From assembly GCA_030685065.1 (NCBI GenBank), contig JAUXQH010000118.1, positions 62,001 to 126,000 on the forward strand: a DNA stretch of 64,000 nucleotides, in the 5' to 3' direction. The DNA comes from Pseudomonadota bacterium (GTDB lineage Bacteria; Myxococcota_A; UBA796; SXON01). Positions 46,034 through 54,405 of the stretch are shown here, in pieces. The notes beneath the pieces were generated by a model. The model searched no databases and was not told where the DNA came from. It was given only the letters and a program-made list of their open reading frames with translations. The position numbers and the translations under genes were made by a program. Position 1 is the first letter of the stretch. Each line of letters opens with the position of its first letter.

Positions 46034-47818
46034 CTACGACCCCTCGACGATCGCCAGGAACGCGTCCAGATCCCGCTTGACCGGCGCGAGGGCGCTGGTC
46101 CACGTGTCGGGATCGCCGAGGTCGACGCCGAGCTCGTCCCGCGCGATGGGCTCGGCCCACGCGTCTCCCGTGCGGCGGAGGAGCTGCTCGTACCCCGGCG
46201 CGCCGGCGGCCCCGAGCGGGCGAAAGCGCTCGTAGACCAGGTTGGAGAACAGGTATCCGAACGTGTACGGGAAGTTGTAGAACGAGAGGGACGGGATGTA
46301 GTAGTGCGCCTTGCTGATCCAGTACGTGGGATCGACCTTGGCGACGGTGGGGCCGTACCAACGGGAGAAGCTCGCGACGCACTCGGCCTCGAGCTCGTCG
46401 GGGTCGAGCGGGCCCTGGGCGCGGAGCCGGTAGAGCGCCTGCTCGAGCTCGAAGCGGCCGGGGATGTTGGAGAGGAAGGCGAGGCCGTCCGCCAGGGAGG
46501 CGTCGAGCAGGCGGAGGCGCGCACCCTGATCGGTGACCTGGGCCAACGCGGCCTCGCGCACGAGGAGCTCGGCGAAGGTGGAGGCGGTCTCGGCGAGCGT
46601 CATCGGGACGCGACGCTGGGCCGCGGGCACGTCGTGCAGGACGTGGTTGTGGAAGGCGTGGCCGAGCTCGTGGGCCAGCGTGCTCACGCTTCGGGCCGAG
46701 GCGCCCCAGGTCATGAAGATGCGGCTCTGGCGGGACAGCGGGAGGTCCGCGCAGAAGCCGCCGCCGCGCTTGCCGGGGCGATCCTCGACCTCGATCCAGC
46801 GCTCCGACAGGGCGGTGCGCGCGAATCCCGCGAGGTTGGGCGAGAACGCGTCGAACTGCTCGACGATGAACGTCTGCGCGTCGCCGTAGGCCACCTTGCC
46901 GCCGCTGGTGCCGACGTGCGCGAAGGTGTCGGCCCACGAGAGCGTCGCCTGGCCCATGTACTTCGCCTTGGCGGCGAGGTAGCGCCGCATCAGCGGCTGG
47001 GCGCGGCGGGCGGCCTCGATCATCGCGTCGAGCGTGGAACGCTCGATCTTGGCGTTGGCGCAGGGCTCGTCCAGCATGTGCAGCTTGCGACGCTCGTTGA
47101 GCACCATGCGCGTGCCGGTGAGGTGGGTGAGCACCTTGGCGGCGCGCGGCGCGAGCGGCCGCCACCCGGCTTCGAGCGCGACCTCCGCGCGGTCGCGCAG
47201 CGTCTTGTCGTCGCTGCCGAGGAGGGGCGCGAGCTGGCCCGCCGAGAGCGACTCCACGCCGTTCCCGCGATCGAAGGGGATGCGCAGCGCGCCCGCGTCC
47301 ATGTCGTAGAGCTCCCCCCAGCCGTACACGCCGTCCCGCGCGAGCTCGGTGGCCAGGGCCTCCTCACGCTCGGGCAGGCGGAAGCGGGCGAGCCGACGCT
47401 TCTCCCGCAGCATCCCCTCCATGTGGGCCAGCTCGGGTCGACCGAGGAGCGCGGCGAACACGAAGTCGGAGCAGGTGGTGAGCCGCGCGTTCGGAACGAC
47501 CCAGGCGCGGCCGTAGCGGTTCGACAGGTCGTTCGCGAGGGTGTCGGCGCGCACCGCGGCCTTGCCCGAGGCGTCCTCCGCCGCGGCGCAGACCGCGTAG
47601 GTGCCGAGCTGCTCGAGGCGCTCGGTGATGGAGTGGAGCTCCAGGAGGGTCTCCGCGAGGGACTCCAGCTCGGGCTCCTCGGGGAGCGCGTCCGCCACGG
47701 CCGTGAGGGTCACCAGGGCGGCGGCCAGCGCATCGGCCTCCCGAAGGAACGCGTCCCCGCCGGGACCCCCGGGGAAGACGGACGCGAGGTCCCAGGTCTC
47801 GGTGGGGGCGATCGACAT
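46034..47818 (-). CDS. pepF: M3-family oligoendopeptidase F
   Basis: 594 residues. The catalytic motif is VSTLAHELGHAFHNHVLHD near residue 370-388, with the two His and the following Glu (SVSTLAHELGHAF). The third zinc ligand Glu lies 25-30 residues on in PMTLAETASTFAELLV. YWISKAHYYIPSLSFYNFPY near 500 is the conserved PepF region. Length 594 matches the pz-peptidase/PepF group. It digests short peptides (about 5-20 residues) in the cytoplasm; no signal peptide is seen. The gene is single, with a spacing of 83 nt to the arginine decarboxylase gene. Confidence 0.9.
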   Translation of the reverse strand: MSIAPTETWDLASVFPGGPGGDAFLREADALAAALVTLTAVADALPEEPELESLAETLLELHSITERLEQLGTYAVCAAAEDASGKAAVRADTLANDLSNRYGRAWVVPNARLTTCSDFVFAALLGRPELAHMEGMLREKRRLARFRLPEREEALATELARDGVYGWGELYDMDAGALRIPFDRGNGVESLSAGQLAPLLGSDDKTLRDRAEVALEAGWRPLAPRAAKVLTHLTGTRMVLNERRKLHMLDEPCANAKIERSTLDAMIEAARRAQPLMRRYLAAKAKYMGQATLSWADTFAHVGTSGGKVAYGDAQTFIVEQFDAFSPNLAGFARTALSERWIEVEDRPGKRGGGFCADLPLSRQSRIFMTWGASARSVSTLAHELGHAFHNHVLHDVPAAQRRVPMTLAETASTFAELLVREAALAQVTDQGARLRLLDASLADGLAFLSNIPGRFELEQALYRLRAQGPLDPDELEAECVASFSRWYGPTVAKVDPTYWISKAHYYIPSLSFYNFPYTFGYLFSNLVYERFRPLGAAGAPGYEQLLRRTGDAWAEPIARDELGVDLGDPDTWTSALAPVKRDLDAFLAIVEGS

Positions 47819-47901
47819 GGCGGGCTCCTTGGGCGGCTGGGACTGATCTGCGAAGAGTCGGCTACTAACCTGCGAAGGCCACGTGCGAGGCGCCGCGTGC
47901 G

Positions 47902-49797
47902 CTACTCCTCGAGGTACGTGTAGCCCTCGAGGCCGGTCTGGTACGCGGTGATCATCTTCGCGGCCTCCTCCATCGTCATGCGGCCCTCCTTGAGCGCCCG
48001 CTCGGTGGCGCGGCGGACGAGGCGTACGAGGTCGTTCTTCGTGTACTGGACGTACTTGAGCACGTCCGTCACGGTGTCCCCCTCGATGACGTGGTCGATG
48101 CGGTAGTTGCCGTCCGTGTCGACCGACACGTGCACCGCGTTCGTGTCACCGAAGAGGTTGTGGAGGTCCCCGAGGATCTCCTGGTAGGCGCCCACCAGGA
48201 AGATGCCGAGGTAGTAGGGCTCCTTCCCGTTGAGCGGGTGGAGCTCCAGCACGTCCTTCACGTCGCGAAGGTCGATGAAGCGGTCGATCTTGCCGTCGGA
48301 GTCGCACGTGATGTCGGCGATGATCGCCTTGCGCGTGGGCTCCTCCTGGAGCCGGTGGATGGGCATCACCGGGAACAGCTGGTCGACCGCCCAGGAGTCG
48401 GGCGCCGACTGGAACACGCTGAAGTTGCCGAAGTAGGTGTCGGCCAGCGACTTCTCGAGGCCCTCGAGCTCGTCCGGGACGTAGCTCTGGGCGCGCACGA
48501 CGTTGAGGATCTTCTGGCAGGTCTGCCAGAAGAGGCGCTCACCGCGGGCGCGCTGCGACAGGTCGAGCAGGCCGAGGTTGAACCGCGAGAGGAGGTCCTC
48601 CTTGGCGGTGATCGCGTCGTGATAGGCTTCCTGGTAGTTCTTGCGCGTGATGCCGTCGAGGATCTCCTTGAGCTCCTGGAGGATGTCAGGATCCTCCTCG
48701 GTGATCTTGGCGTCCTTCGTGTTGTTCATCTCGCTCACGCCGAGCACGTTGAACACGAGCACGGCGTGATGCGCGGCGGTGGCGCGGCCCGACTCGGTGA
48801 TGATGTCGGGGTGCGGCACGTCCGCGCGGTCGCAGGCCTCGGCGATGGCGCTCACCACGTCGGCCGCGTACTCGTCGACCGTGTAGTTGACCGAGCTCTC
48901 GAAGTTGGTGCGGCTGCCGTCATAGTCGACGCCGAGCCCGCCCCCGACGTCGAAGAACTTCATCGGCGCGCCGAGCTTGTGCAGCTCGGTGAAGATGCGG
49001 GAGGCCTCCTTCAGCGCGCTCTTGAAGCTCCGGATCGCGCTGACCTGGGATCCGATGTGGAAGTGCAGGAGCTGCACGCAGTCGAGCATGTCGCGCTCGC
49101 GCATGTAGTTCACGCCGTCGACCATCTCGCTGACGGTGAGGCCGAACTTGGCGCGGTCCCCCGCGCTGCCCTCCCACTTGCCCGCGCCGCGCGTCGCGAG
49201 CTTGGCGCGCATGCCGATGATCGGCCGCACGCCCACGCGCTGCGAAATCTCGACGATGAGCGGGAACTCGGAGAACTTCTCGACCACGATGATCGGGTTG
49301 CGGCCGAGCTTCTTCGCCATCAGGGCGGTCTCGATGAACTCCGCGTCCTTGTAGCCGTTGCAGAGGATCAACGCCTCGGGATCGTCCATGAGCGCGAGCA
49401 CGATCAGGAGCTCGGGCTTGCTGCCGGCCTCGAGCCCCATGTGGAACGGCTCGGAGAACCGGACGAGGTCCTCGACGAGGTGCCGCTGCTGGTTGACCTT
49501 GATCGGGTACACGCCGCGGTAGCGCCCCGTGTAGTCGTAGTACTTGATGGCGTTGTGGAACGCCGTCGCGAGCATGCGGATGCGCGACTTGAGGATGTCG
49601 GTGAAGCGGACGAGGATCGGCAGGTTGATCCCACGCTTCTCCAGGTCGTCGACGAGCACCTTCAGATCGATCGCGTCGGACCGCGGGCCCGCCGGCGTCA
49701 CCTCGATGTTGCCGGATTCGTTGATCCGGAAGAAGTCCCGCCCCCAGTTGCGGATGTTGTACAGCTCGATGCTGTCCTGGATCGACCAACCCCGCAT
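47902..49797 (-). CDS. speA: Biosynthetic arginine decarboxylase
   Basis: 631 residues from the ATG at 49797. It begins MRGWSIQDSIELYNIRNWGR. The PLP-lysine region is YRGVYPIKVNQQRHLVEDLV near 92-111, followed by GLEAGSKPELLI and the barrel segments LLHFHIGSQVSAIRSFKSAL near 245-264 and KFFDVGGGLGVDYDGSRTNF near 280. The second substrate-binding part (SDGKIDRFIDLRDVKD) and the C-terminal four-helix bundle are complete. This pyridoxal enzyme makes agmatine from arginine, the first step of one putrescine/polyamine route. Length matches the usual 630-660. It is not adjacent to speB. Confidence 0.93.
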   Translation of the reverse strand: MRGWSIQDSIELYNIRNWGRDFFRINESGNIEVTPAGPRSDAIDLKVLVDDLEKRGINLPILVRFTDILKSRIRMLATAFHNAIKYYDYTGRYRGVYPIKVNQQRHLVEDLVRFSEPFHMGLEAGSKPELLIVLALMDDPEALILCNGYKDAEFIETALMAKKLGRNPIIVVEKFSEFPLIVEISQRVGVRPIIGMRAKLATRGAGKWEGSAGDRAKFGLTVSEMVDGVNYMRERDMLDCVQLLHFHIGSQVSAIRSFKSALKEASRIFTELHKLGAPMKFFDVGGGLGVDYDGSRTNFESSVNYTVDEYAADVVSAIAEACDRADVPHPDIITESGRATAAHHAVLVFNVLGVSEMNNTKDAKITEEDPDILQELKEILDGITRKNYQEAYHDAITAKEDLLSRFNLGLLDLSQRARGERLFWQTCQKILNVVRAQSYVPDELEGLEKSLADTYFGNFSVFQSAPDSWAVDQLFPVMPIHRLQEEPTRKAIIADITCDSDGKIDRFIDLRDVKDVLELHPLNGKEPYYLGIFLVGAYQEILGDLHNLFGDTNAVHVSVDTDGNYRIDHVIEGDTVTDVLKYVQYTKNDLVRLVRRATERALKEGRMTMEEAAKMITAYQTGLEGYTYLEE

Positions 49798-49890
49798 AGC
49801 GACTCCCGCGCGAGCGCGGCATCTAACCGGTGCGTACGGGGGGGGCGAGATCACCACTCTTGTTCGCGGGCAACCAGCCTAATCCGGCCG

Positions 49891-51735
49891 CTACCGCCGC
49901 CCCTCGCCGGGCTTCGGCACCGGCGGCTTTCGCGCGCCCTCCTCCGGCGGCGGCACCGAGAACACGATCGACGGTGGGCGCGGGGCCTGGAGCGACAACG
50001 TGGGGCCGCCGAAGTGCAGGGCCCCAGGCCACACGAACGGCGGGATGGGAACGGTCGCCATGAGTCCGGGTTCGGTCCCCCCGCCCTCCTTCCACGCGGA
50101 GGCGTCCCACGCCTTCACGCGCTTCCCGGCGTGGACGGGCGCGCCGAAGAGCGAGGTGAACAGGGCGTCGTAGGCGTTCACGAGCGGACGGAGCACGAGG
50201 GGAAAGTACTCCTGATTCACGACGTAGGTCAGCGCCCCGGCGTCGATCAGCGCGCGCAGATCGGCCTCGCGGAAGGTGAAGGTGTCCGCGAGCTCACCGC
50301 GGTCCAGCCGCTGCATCTCGGTGAGGAAGCTGTTGGCGGCGACGAACGTGTCCCATTCGTCGGGCCGCACGCGCGCGACCCACATCGCGTGGCCCGCCAG
50401 CAGCGCCTTGCCGTGGAGCAGCTGGTAGACGAGCGTGGTCTGCGCGCTCACCACGCCGGGCGCCAGCGGCGGCTCGATGAGCAGGGTGCCCGGCAGGTCC
50501 CGCAGCAGCGGGTAGAAGCTGTCGGAGAGGTCGGCCTTCGAGAACTGGGCCCGCCACGGCGCGCCCTGGACCGCGAGCTGCGCCGGGATCGAGAGCGCGA
50601 GCAGCACGAGCAGCCAGGGGCGGCGCAGGAGGAGCTGGGCCCCGAGCGCCGCGAGGGTCACGAGCGCGAGGTTCATCACGATGACGTGGCGGTACGGCCA
50701 CCAGAAGCGCCGGAGGGGCCCGGCGAGCCCGTAGATGAGCTCGAACGGGCCGTACGGGAGGAGCGCGCCGGCCATCAGGGCGGAGAACAGGAGGGCCACG
50801 GCCCAGAGCGAGAAGACGACGCGGCGCCGCTCCTTGTCGAAGAGGGCCACGAACGCGAGGATCACCACGGTGAAGGGGAGGGCGCGCCCCGCGTGGCGCC
50901 CGCCGCTCACGAGGAATGGGAGCGCGGGCCACGAGCTGTCGCCGACCGCTTCGGGGTGCGGAAACACCTCCTCTCCCGTGCCCGGGATCGATGACCAGTA
51001 CCGCAGGAACACCCACAGGAGCGGCGCGACGAGGGCGAGGAACGTCACCGAGAACGCGACGAGCGCGCTCGCCGGGGGACGCGCCCTCTTCGGGGCGCCC
51101 ACCACGTGCCCGATCAGCAGCACGCCGCCCGCGAGCACCGCGAAGAGCCCGTAGTACCAATAGAAGAGCGACGTGACCGCCAGGAGCGTGGCGGCGCCGA
51201 ACGCGCGCGGCAGCGAGGGCGTGGCGAGAAAACGCAGCCACGCGGCCAGGAAGAACGCCGTCCAGCAGAAGCTCACCTGGGAGAACCGCCCGGCGCCGAG
51301 CTCGTGGATCGCGTAGAGCATCAGCGCGCTGCTCGGCACCGCGGTCAGGCTGGCGGCGCGCGAGGCCCCCGCGGCGCGGGCGAGCGTGTACCCGGCGATG
51401 CCGTTGAGGGTGAGGATCGCGACGAGGTAGATCGTCGCGCCCTTCGGCCAGCCCCACAGCAGGTGGAACGGAAGGTAGGCGAAGCCCTCGCTGCCGTTGC
51501 CCGCCAGCCAGGGAGCATCCCCCACGGGCCAGTAGTAGCGGTCGTTGTGGAGGATGGAGCCGCCGTCGCGCACCTGCTCGGCCACCCACACCATCAGCCA
51601 GTGGTTGGAGAGGCAGTCCGGGTGGACGTAGTTGCACAGGATGGTGTCGCCGGGGCTCCCCGACGCCGGGTACGTGGCGGCGAACGCGCACAGAAAGGCG
51701 AGCGCGACGGCGGCGAGCGTCCAGGAGCGCGACAT
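49891..51735 (-). CDS. Polytopic membrane protein (glycosyltransferase-39/YfhO-like)
   Basis: 614 residues with about 11 hydrophobic segments and a soluble C-terminal region (about 400-614). The first periplasmic loop (PGDTILCNYVHPDCLSNHWL near residue 28-47, then YYWPVGDAPWLAGNGSEGFA) recalls GT-C-type membrane enzymes of the YfhO/PMT_2 kind, which use lipid-linked sugars, but the acidic catalytic site is not certain. A second protein of the same kind is encoded at 54406-55995. It starts 39 nt from the neighbouring lipoprotein gene on the same strand. The role, perhaps envelope glycan modification, is a guess. Confidence 0.6.
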   Translation of the reverse strand: MSRSWTLAAVALAFLCAFAATYPASGSPGDTILCNYVHPDCLSNHWLMVWVAEQVRDGGSILHNDRYYWPVGDAPWLAGNGSEGFAYLPFHLLWGWPKGATIYLVAILTLNGIAGYTLARAAGASRAASLTAVPSSALMLYAIHELGAGRFSQVSFCWTAFFLAAWLRFLATPSLPRAFGAATLLAVTSLFYWYYGLFAVLAGGVLLIGHVVGAPKRARPPASALVAFSVTFLALVAPLLWVFLRYWSSIPGTGEEVFPHPEAVGDSSWPALPFLVSGGRHAGRALPFTVVILAFVALFDKERRRVVFSLWAVALLFSALMAGALLPYGPFELIYGLAGPLRRFWWPYRHVIVMNLALVTLAALGAQLLLRRPWLLVLLALSIPAQLAVQGAPWRAQFSKADLSDSFYPLLRDLPGTLLIEPPLAPGVVSAQTTLVYQLLHGKALLAGHAMWVARVRPDEWDTFVAANSFLTEMQRLDRGELADTFTFREADLRALIDAGALTYVVNQEYFPLVLRPLVNAYDALFTSLFGAPVHAGKRVKAWDASAWKEGGGTEPGLMATVPIPPFVWPGALHFGGPTLSLQAPRPPSIVFSVPPPEEGARKPPVPKPGEGRR

Positions 51736-51781
51736 CGTGCGGGTCTATCCGGTGGACGCGCGTGCCTACTCGGGAACCCGC

Positions 51782-53296
51782 CTACTCCGGAGCGACGGGC
51801 TGGTAGGCGTCGGCGTGCCCCTCGACCCCGACCTCGAGCGCGAAGAGGCCGGCCCGCTGGCGGTCCATGACGTAGAGCACGTCCTTCTCCCAGCCCCCGA
51901 TGCCGTTCCCCCAGTGCATGTTCGGGATCCAGGCCGAGCGGACCTGCGCCACGAGCTGCGCCTCGGCGCCCTCCGCGTCGAAGCGCCACACCTTTCCCAG
52001 GGTGAATTCGGTGACGTACACATCGCCGCACGCATCGACGTTCACGCCGTCCAGGCCGCCGTGCTCGTCGTAGATGACCCCGGCCGGCCAACACATCAGC
52101 CCCACGACTCCCCACTCGGCGCCGTCCCCGCACGCGCCCATCGAGGGGTACAGCGGGTCGTCGATGACGCACGGGTCTCCGTCCGCGCGCGCCGCGCAGT
52201 CGTCGACGTAGCTGCCCGGCCAGCTGCTCGCGAGGTAGCAGCCGGGCACGCCCTCCCAGGAGGCGTAGCAGGCGCCGGGCTCCTCTCCGACGGCACACGG
52301 CTCCCCGTCGAGCTGGCCGACGCACGGGTCGGTGTAGGCCACGTCCGTGCGCGGGCAGAAGAGCTCGGCGCCGTCGTCATGGCACGTCTGCGCGAGCGGC
52401 TCGCCGAACCGGGTCGTGGCGCACGCGTCTCCCGCTACGAGGCCGGTGCAAGCGTCGACGTCGAGGGCGCCGGCGCAGTGCAGATCGTCCCCGCCGGTCT
52501 CCGCGCAGATGCCGATCCCGTACCCGCCGTCCATCGCGCACACGTCCCCGAGGAGGCCGGTGTCGCACCAGTCCGGAGGCACGCCGGGGGCCTCCGGCGT
52601 CGTCGCGTAGACGCGCGGCGTGCTCCAGGTGTCACCGTCGCGATCCACCGCCCACACGAGCCCGGCGCCGAAGCTCCCCACGTAGAGGGTCTGGTAGTCG
52701 GGCGAGAAGCTCAGCCCGTTGGGGTTGTAGAGCCCCTGCGCCACGACGGTGTAGTCGCCCGTGACCGGATCGATGCGGCGCACCTTTCCGGAGATCTGCT
52801 CGGCCACGTAGACCATGCCTTCCAGGTCGACATCGAGGCCGTTGGGGTACTCGAGCCCCCCGAGCACCACCACCGACGCGCCTGTCGCGGGGGCGACCCG
52901 CACGAGGCTGCCGGTCCCTGCGTCGCAGAACACGATGTCGCCGTCCGGCAGGAAACGTGTGCCCGCGCCGTAGAGGGTGGCGCCCGGGAGGATGGTCTTC
53001 TGCTCGCCCTCGCGGTTGATCCCCACGAGGTTCCCCAGGGGGTCGATGCTGACGAGGTAGCCCTCGCCGTCGAAGGCGAAGTCCTCCGCGCCCGTGTAGC
53101 CGCGCTCGAAGTTGTTCGCGACGGGGACCGCGGCCGGCGCGCACACGCCGGTGTCGGTGTCACCAGAGTCGGTCTCACCAGAGTCGGTGGCACCAGAGTC
53201 GGTGTCGGTGGTCGTGTCGCCCGTGTCGGTGTCGCCCGCCGGGTCGGCCTTCGAGTCCTCCGGGCCACCCGCGCACGCGAGCAGGAGCCACATCAT
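51782..53296 (-). CDS. Beta-propeller lipoprotein with Cys-rich insertion
   Basis: 504 residues. The lipobox LLLAC (Cys at residue 8) is followed by an Asp/Thr/Ser-rich linker (about 13-49) encoded in part by 15-nt tandem repeats. Residues about 55-230 and 405-490 look like NHL/SMP-30-type propeller blades (GYTGAEDFAFDGEGYLVSID, NGLDVDLEGMVYVAEQISGK, NPNGLSFSPDYQTLYVGSFG). Between them, at about 241-405, sits a Cys-rich insertion with at least three similar segments (DACTGLVAGDACATT, DPCVGQLDGEPCAVG, DDCAARADGDPCVID) that are likely disulfide-knotted. The start codon overlaps the stop of the upstream lipoprotein (ATGA). It is likely on the outer membrane surface. Confidence 0.75.
   Translation of the reverse strand: MMWLLLACAGGPEDSKADPAGDTDTGDTTTDTDSGATDSGETDSGDTDTGVCAPAAVPVANNFERGYTGAEDFAFDGEGYLVSIDPLGNLVGINREGEQKTILPGATLYGAGTRFLPDGDIVFCDAGTGSLVRVAPATGASVVVLGGLEYPNGLDVDLEGMVYVAEQISGKVRRIDPVTGDYTVVAQGLYNPNGLSFSPDYQTLYVGSFGAGLVWAVDRDGDTWSTPRVYATTPEAPGVPPDWCDTGLLGDVCAMDGGYGIGICAETGGDDLHCAGALDVDACTGLVAGDACATTRFGEPLAQTCHDDGAELFCPRTDVAYTDPCVGQLDGEPCAVGEEPGACYASWEGVPGCYLASSWPGSYVDDCAARADGDPCVIDDPLYPSMGACGDGAEWGVVGLMCWPAGVIYDEHGGLDGVNVDACGDVYVTEFTLGKVWRFDAEGAEAQLVAQVRSAWIPNMHWGNGIGGWEKDVLYVMDRQRAGLFALEVGVEGHADAYQPVAPE
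53157..53201. repeat. 15-nt tandem repeats in the lipoprotein linker
   Basis: Three units of GTGTCACCAGAGTCG type at 53157, 53172 and 53187 (on the plus strand) encode the DSGxT segments of the linker of the propeller lipoprotein. Length changes by whole units would keep the reading frame. Confidence 0.8.
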
Positions 53297-54270
53297 TCGC
53301 AGGTCTCCAGCGGGAAGTTGCAGTGTTGCCCCGACGGGCAGTCGTCGTGGCTGTCGCACGCGGTGTGGCCGTCGACCGTCACGTTCGGGAGCACCTCGTA
53401 GCCGACCACGAGGTCCGCGCATCCCGCGCCGACCGCCACCTTGTCGGCCGTGCGTCGTGAGATTCGTCCGTTCGGATACCCGCTCACCCCGCTCACCAGC
53501 AGCTCCTCGACCAGCGCCGGAGGGATGTCGGCGGTCCCGTCGTCCGCGAATTCGCACACGAGCGTCAGCGGCGTGAGGCCGTGCTGGTCGACCGTGAGGC
53601 GGAGCTCGATCGTGGAGCGCCCGAGGCCGGTCGGCGCGTTCCACGCGAGCGCGAGCGGCGCGCCGCCGATCACCCAGGCGAGCGTGGAGGGCACCAGCGC
53701 CTCCGGTCCCACGCCGCGGAGCGTGAACCCGGGCGCACCCGCCGCGCGCAGCTCGACCAGCGCGTCGGGATCGACCACCGGGTGCGGGAGCGTCGTGTCG
53801 AAGTAGGTGTTTCCCGGCACGACGGGCTGCATCGACACCCCTTCGCGCAGCCCCAGGACGTCGATGGTGCCGAGGTCCTGGTTGGCCGGGTAGGGGAGGC
53901 AGGCGCCGTCGAAGTCGCAGGTCTCACCGGGATCGCACGTGGGTTCGCAGTAGGGGTTGTCGCGACGGAGGAGCACGCACGAGTCCCCCGGCGACGCGTC
54001 CTCGCGCGCGGCCTCCACCAGCACAGTGATCGGCACGACCCCGTCCGCGACGGCCCCGCTGACGGTCGAGTAGTCGTCGTTGACGACGATCTCGAAGCCG
54101 CCGTACCGCGTCGCGAGTGGACAGGCGCCGGCGAGCGTGATGGTGGCCGGGTCGCCGTCGGGAAGGTTCACGCTGTCACTCGTGTCCGCGGTGTCCGGGT
54201 GATCGGCCGGTGGCGACGGATCCGGGGCACCCCCCGCGCACGCGGCGAGGAGGAGCGAGAGGAAGGGCAT
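53293..54270 (-). CDS. Cys-containing putative lipoprotein
   Basis: 325 residues from the ATG at 54270. The lipobox is LLLAAC near residue 11, followed by a Pro/Asp linker. A central short Cys segment (EPTCDPGETCDFDGACLPYP near 118-137) and another at the C-terminus (CDSHDDCPSGQHCNFPLETC) both follow a C-x3-6-C-x4-5-C pattern often seen in lipoproteins of this lineage. The remainder is beta-rich. TATATA lies 3 nt upstream of the start and may be a -10 box, though it is very close. The stop overlaps the propeller gene. Function unknown. Confidence 0.7.
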   Translation of the reverse strand: MPFLSLLLAACAGGAPDPSPPADHPDTADTSDSVNLPDGDPATITLAGACPLATRYGGFEIVVNDDYSTVSGAVADGVVPITVLVEAAREDASPGDSCVLLRRDNPYCEPTCDPGETCDFDGACLPYPANQDLGTIDVLGLREGVSMQPVVPGNTYFDTTLPHPVVDPDALVELRAAGAPGFTLRGVGPEALVPSTLAWVIGGAPLALAWNAPTGLGRSTIELRLTVDQHGLTPLTLVCEFADDGTADIPPALVEELLVSGVSGYPNGRISRRTADKVAVGAGCADLVVGYEVLPNVTVDGHTACDSHDDCPSGQHCNFPLETCE

Positions 54271-54405
54271 CCCTATATAGACCAGACCCGGCCCCGTGCG
54301 GCCAGAGGTTCTTCGCCCGAGGGGGGGCGCTCCTTCGGCGGAGGCCCGCTCCTCCTTCGGGCGGCGGCCGCCGGGGGCCCGGGCTCGCCCGGTTAGTCCC
54401 TGGCG

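Noticed and set aside
48091..50994. Plus-strand 967-codon frame opposite speA and a membrane protein
   Set aside because: Antisense shadow; speA is unmistakable on the minus strand.
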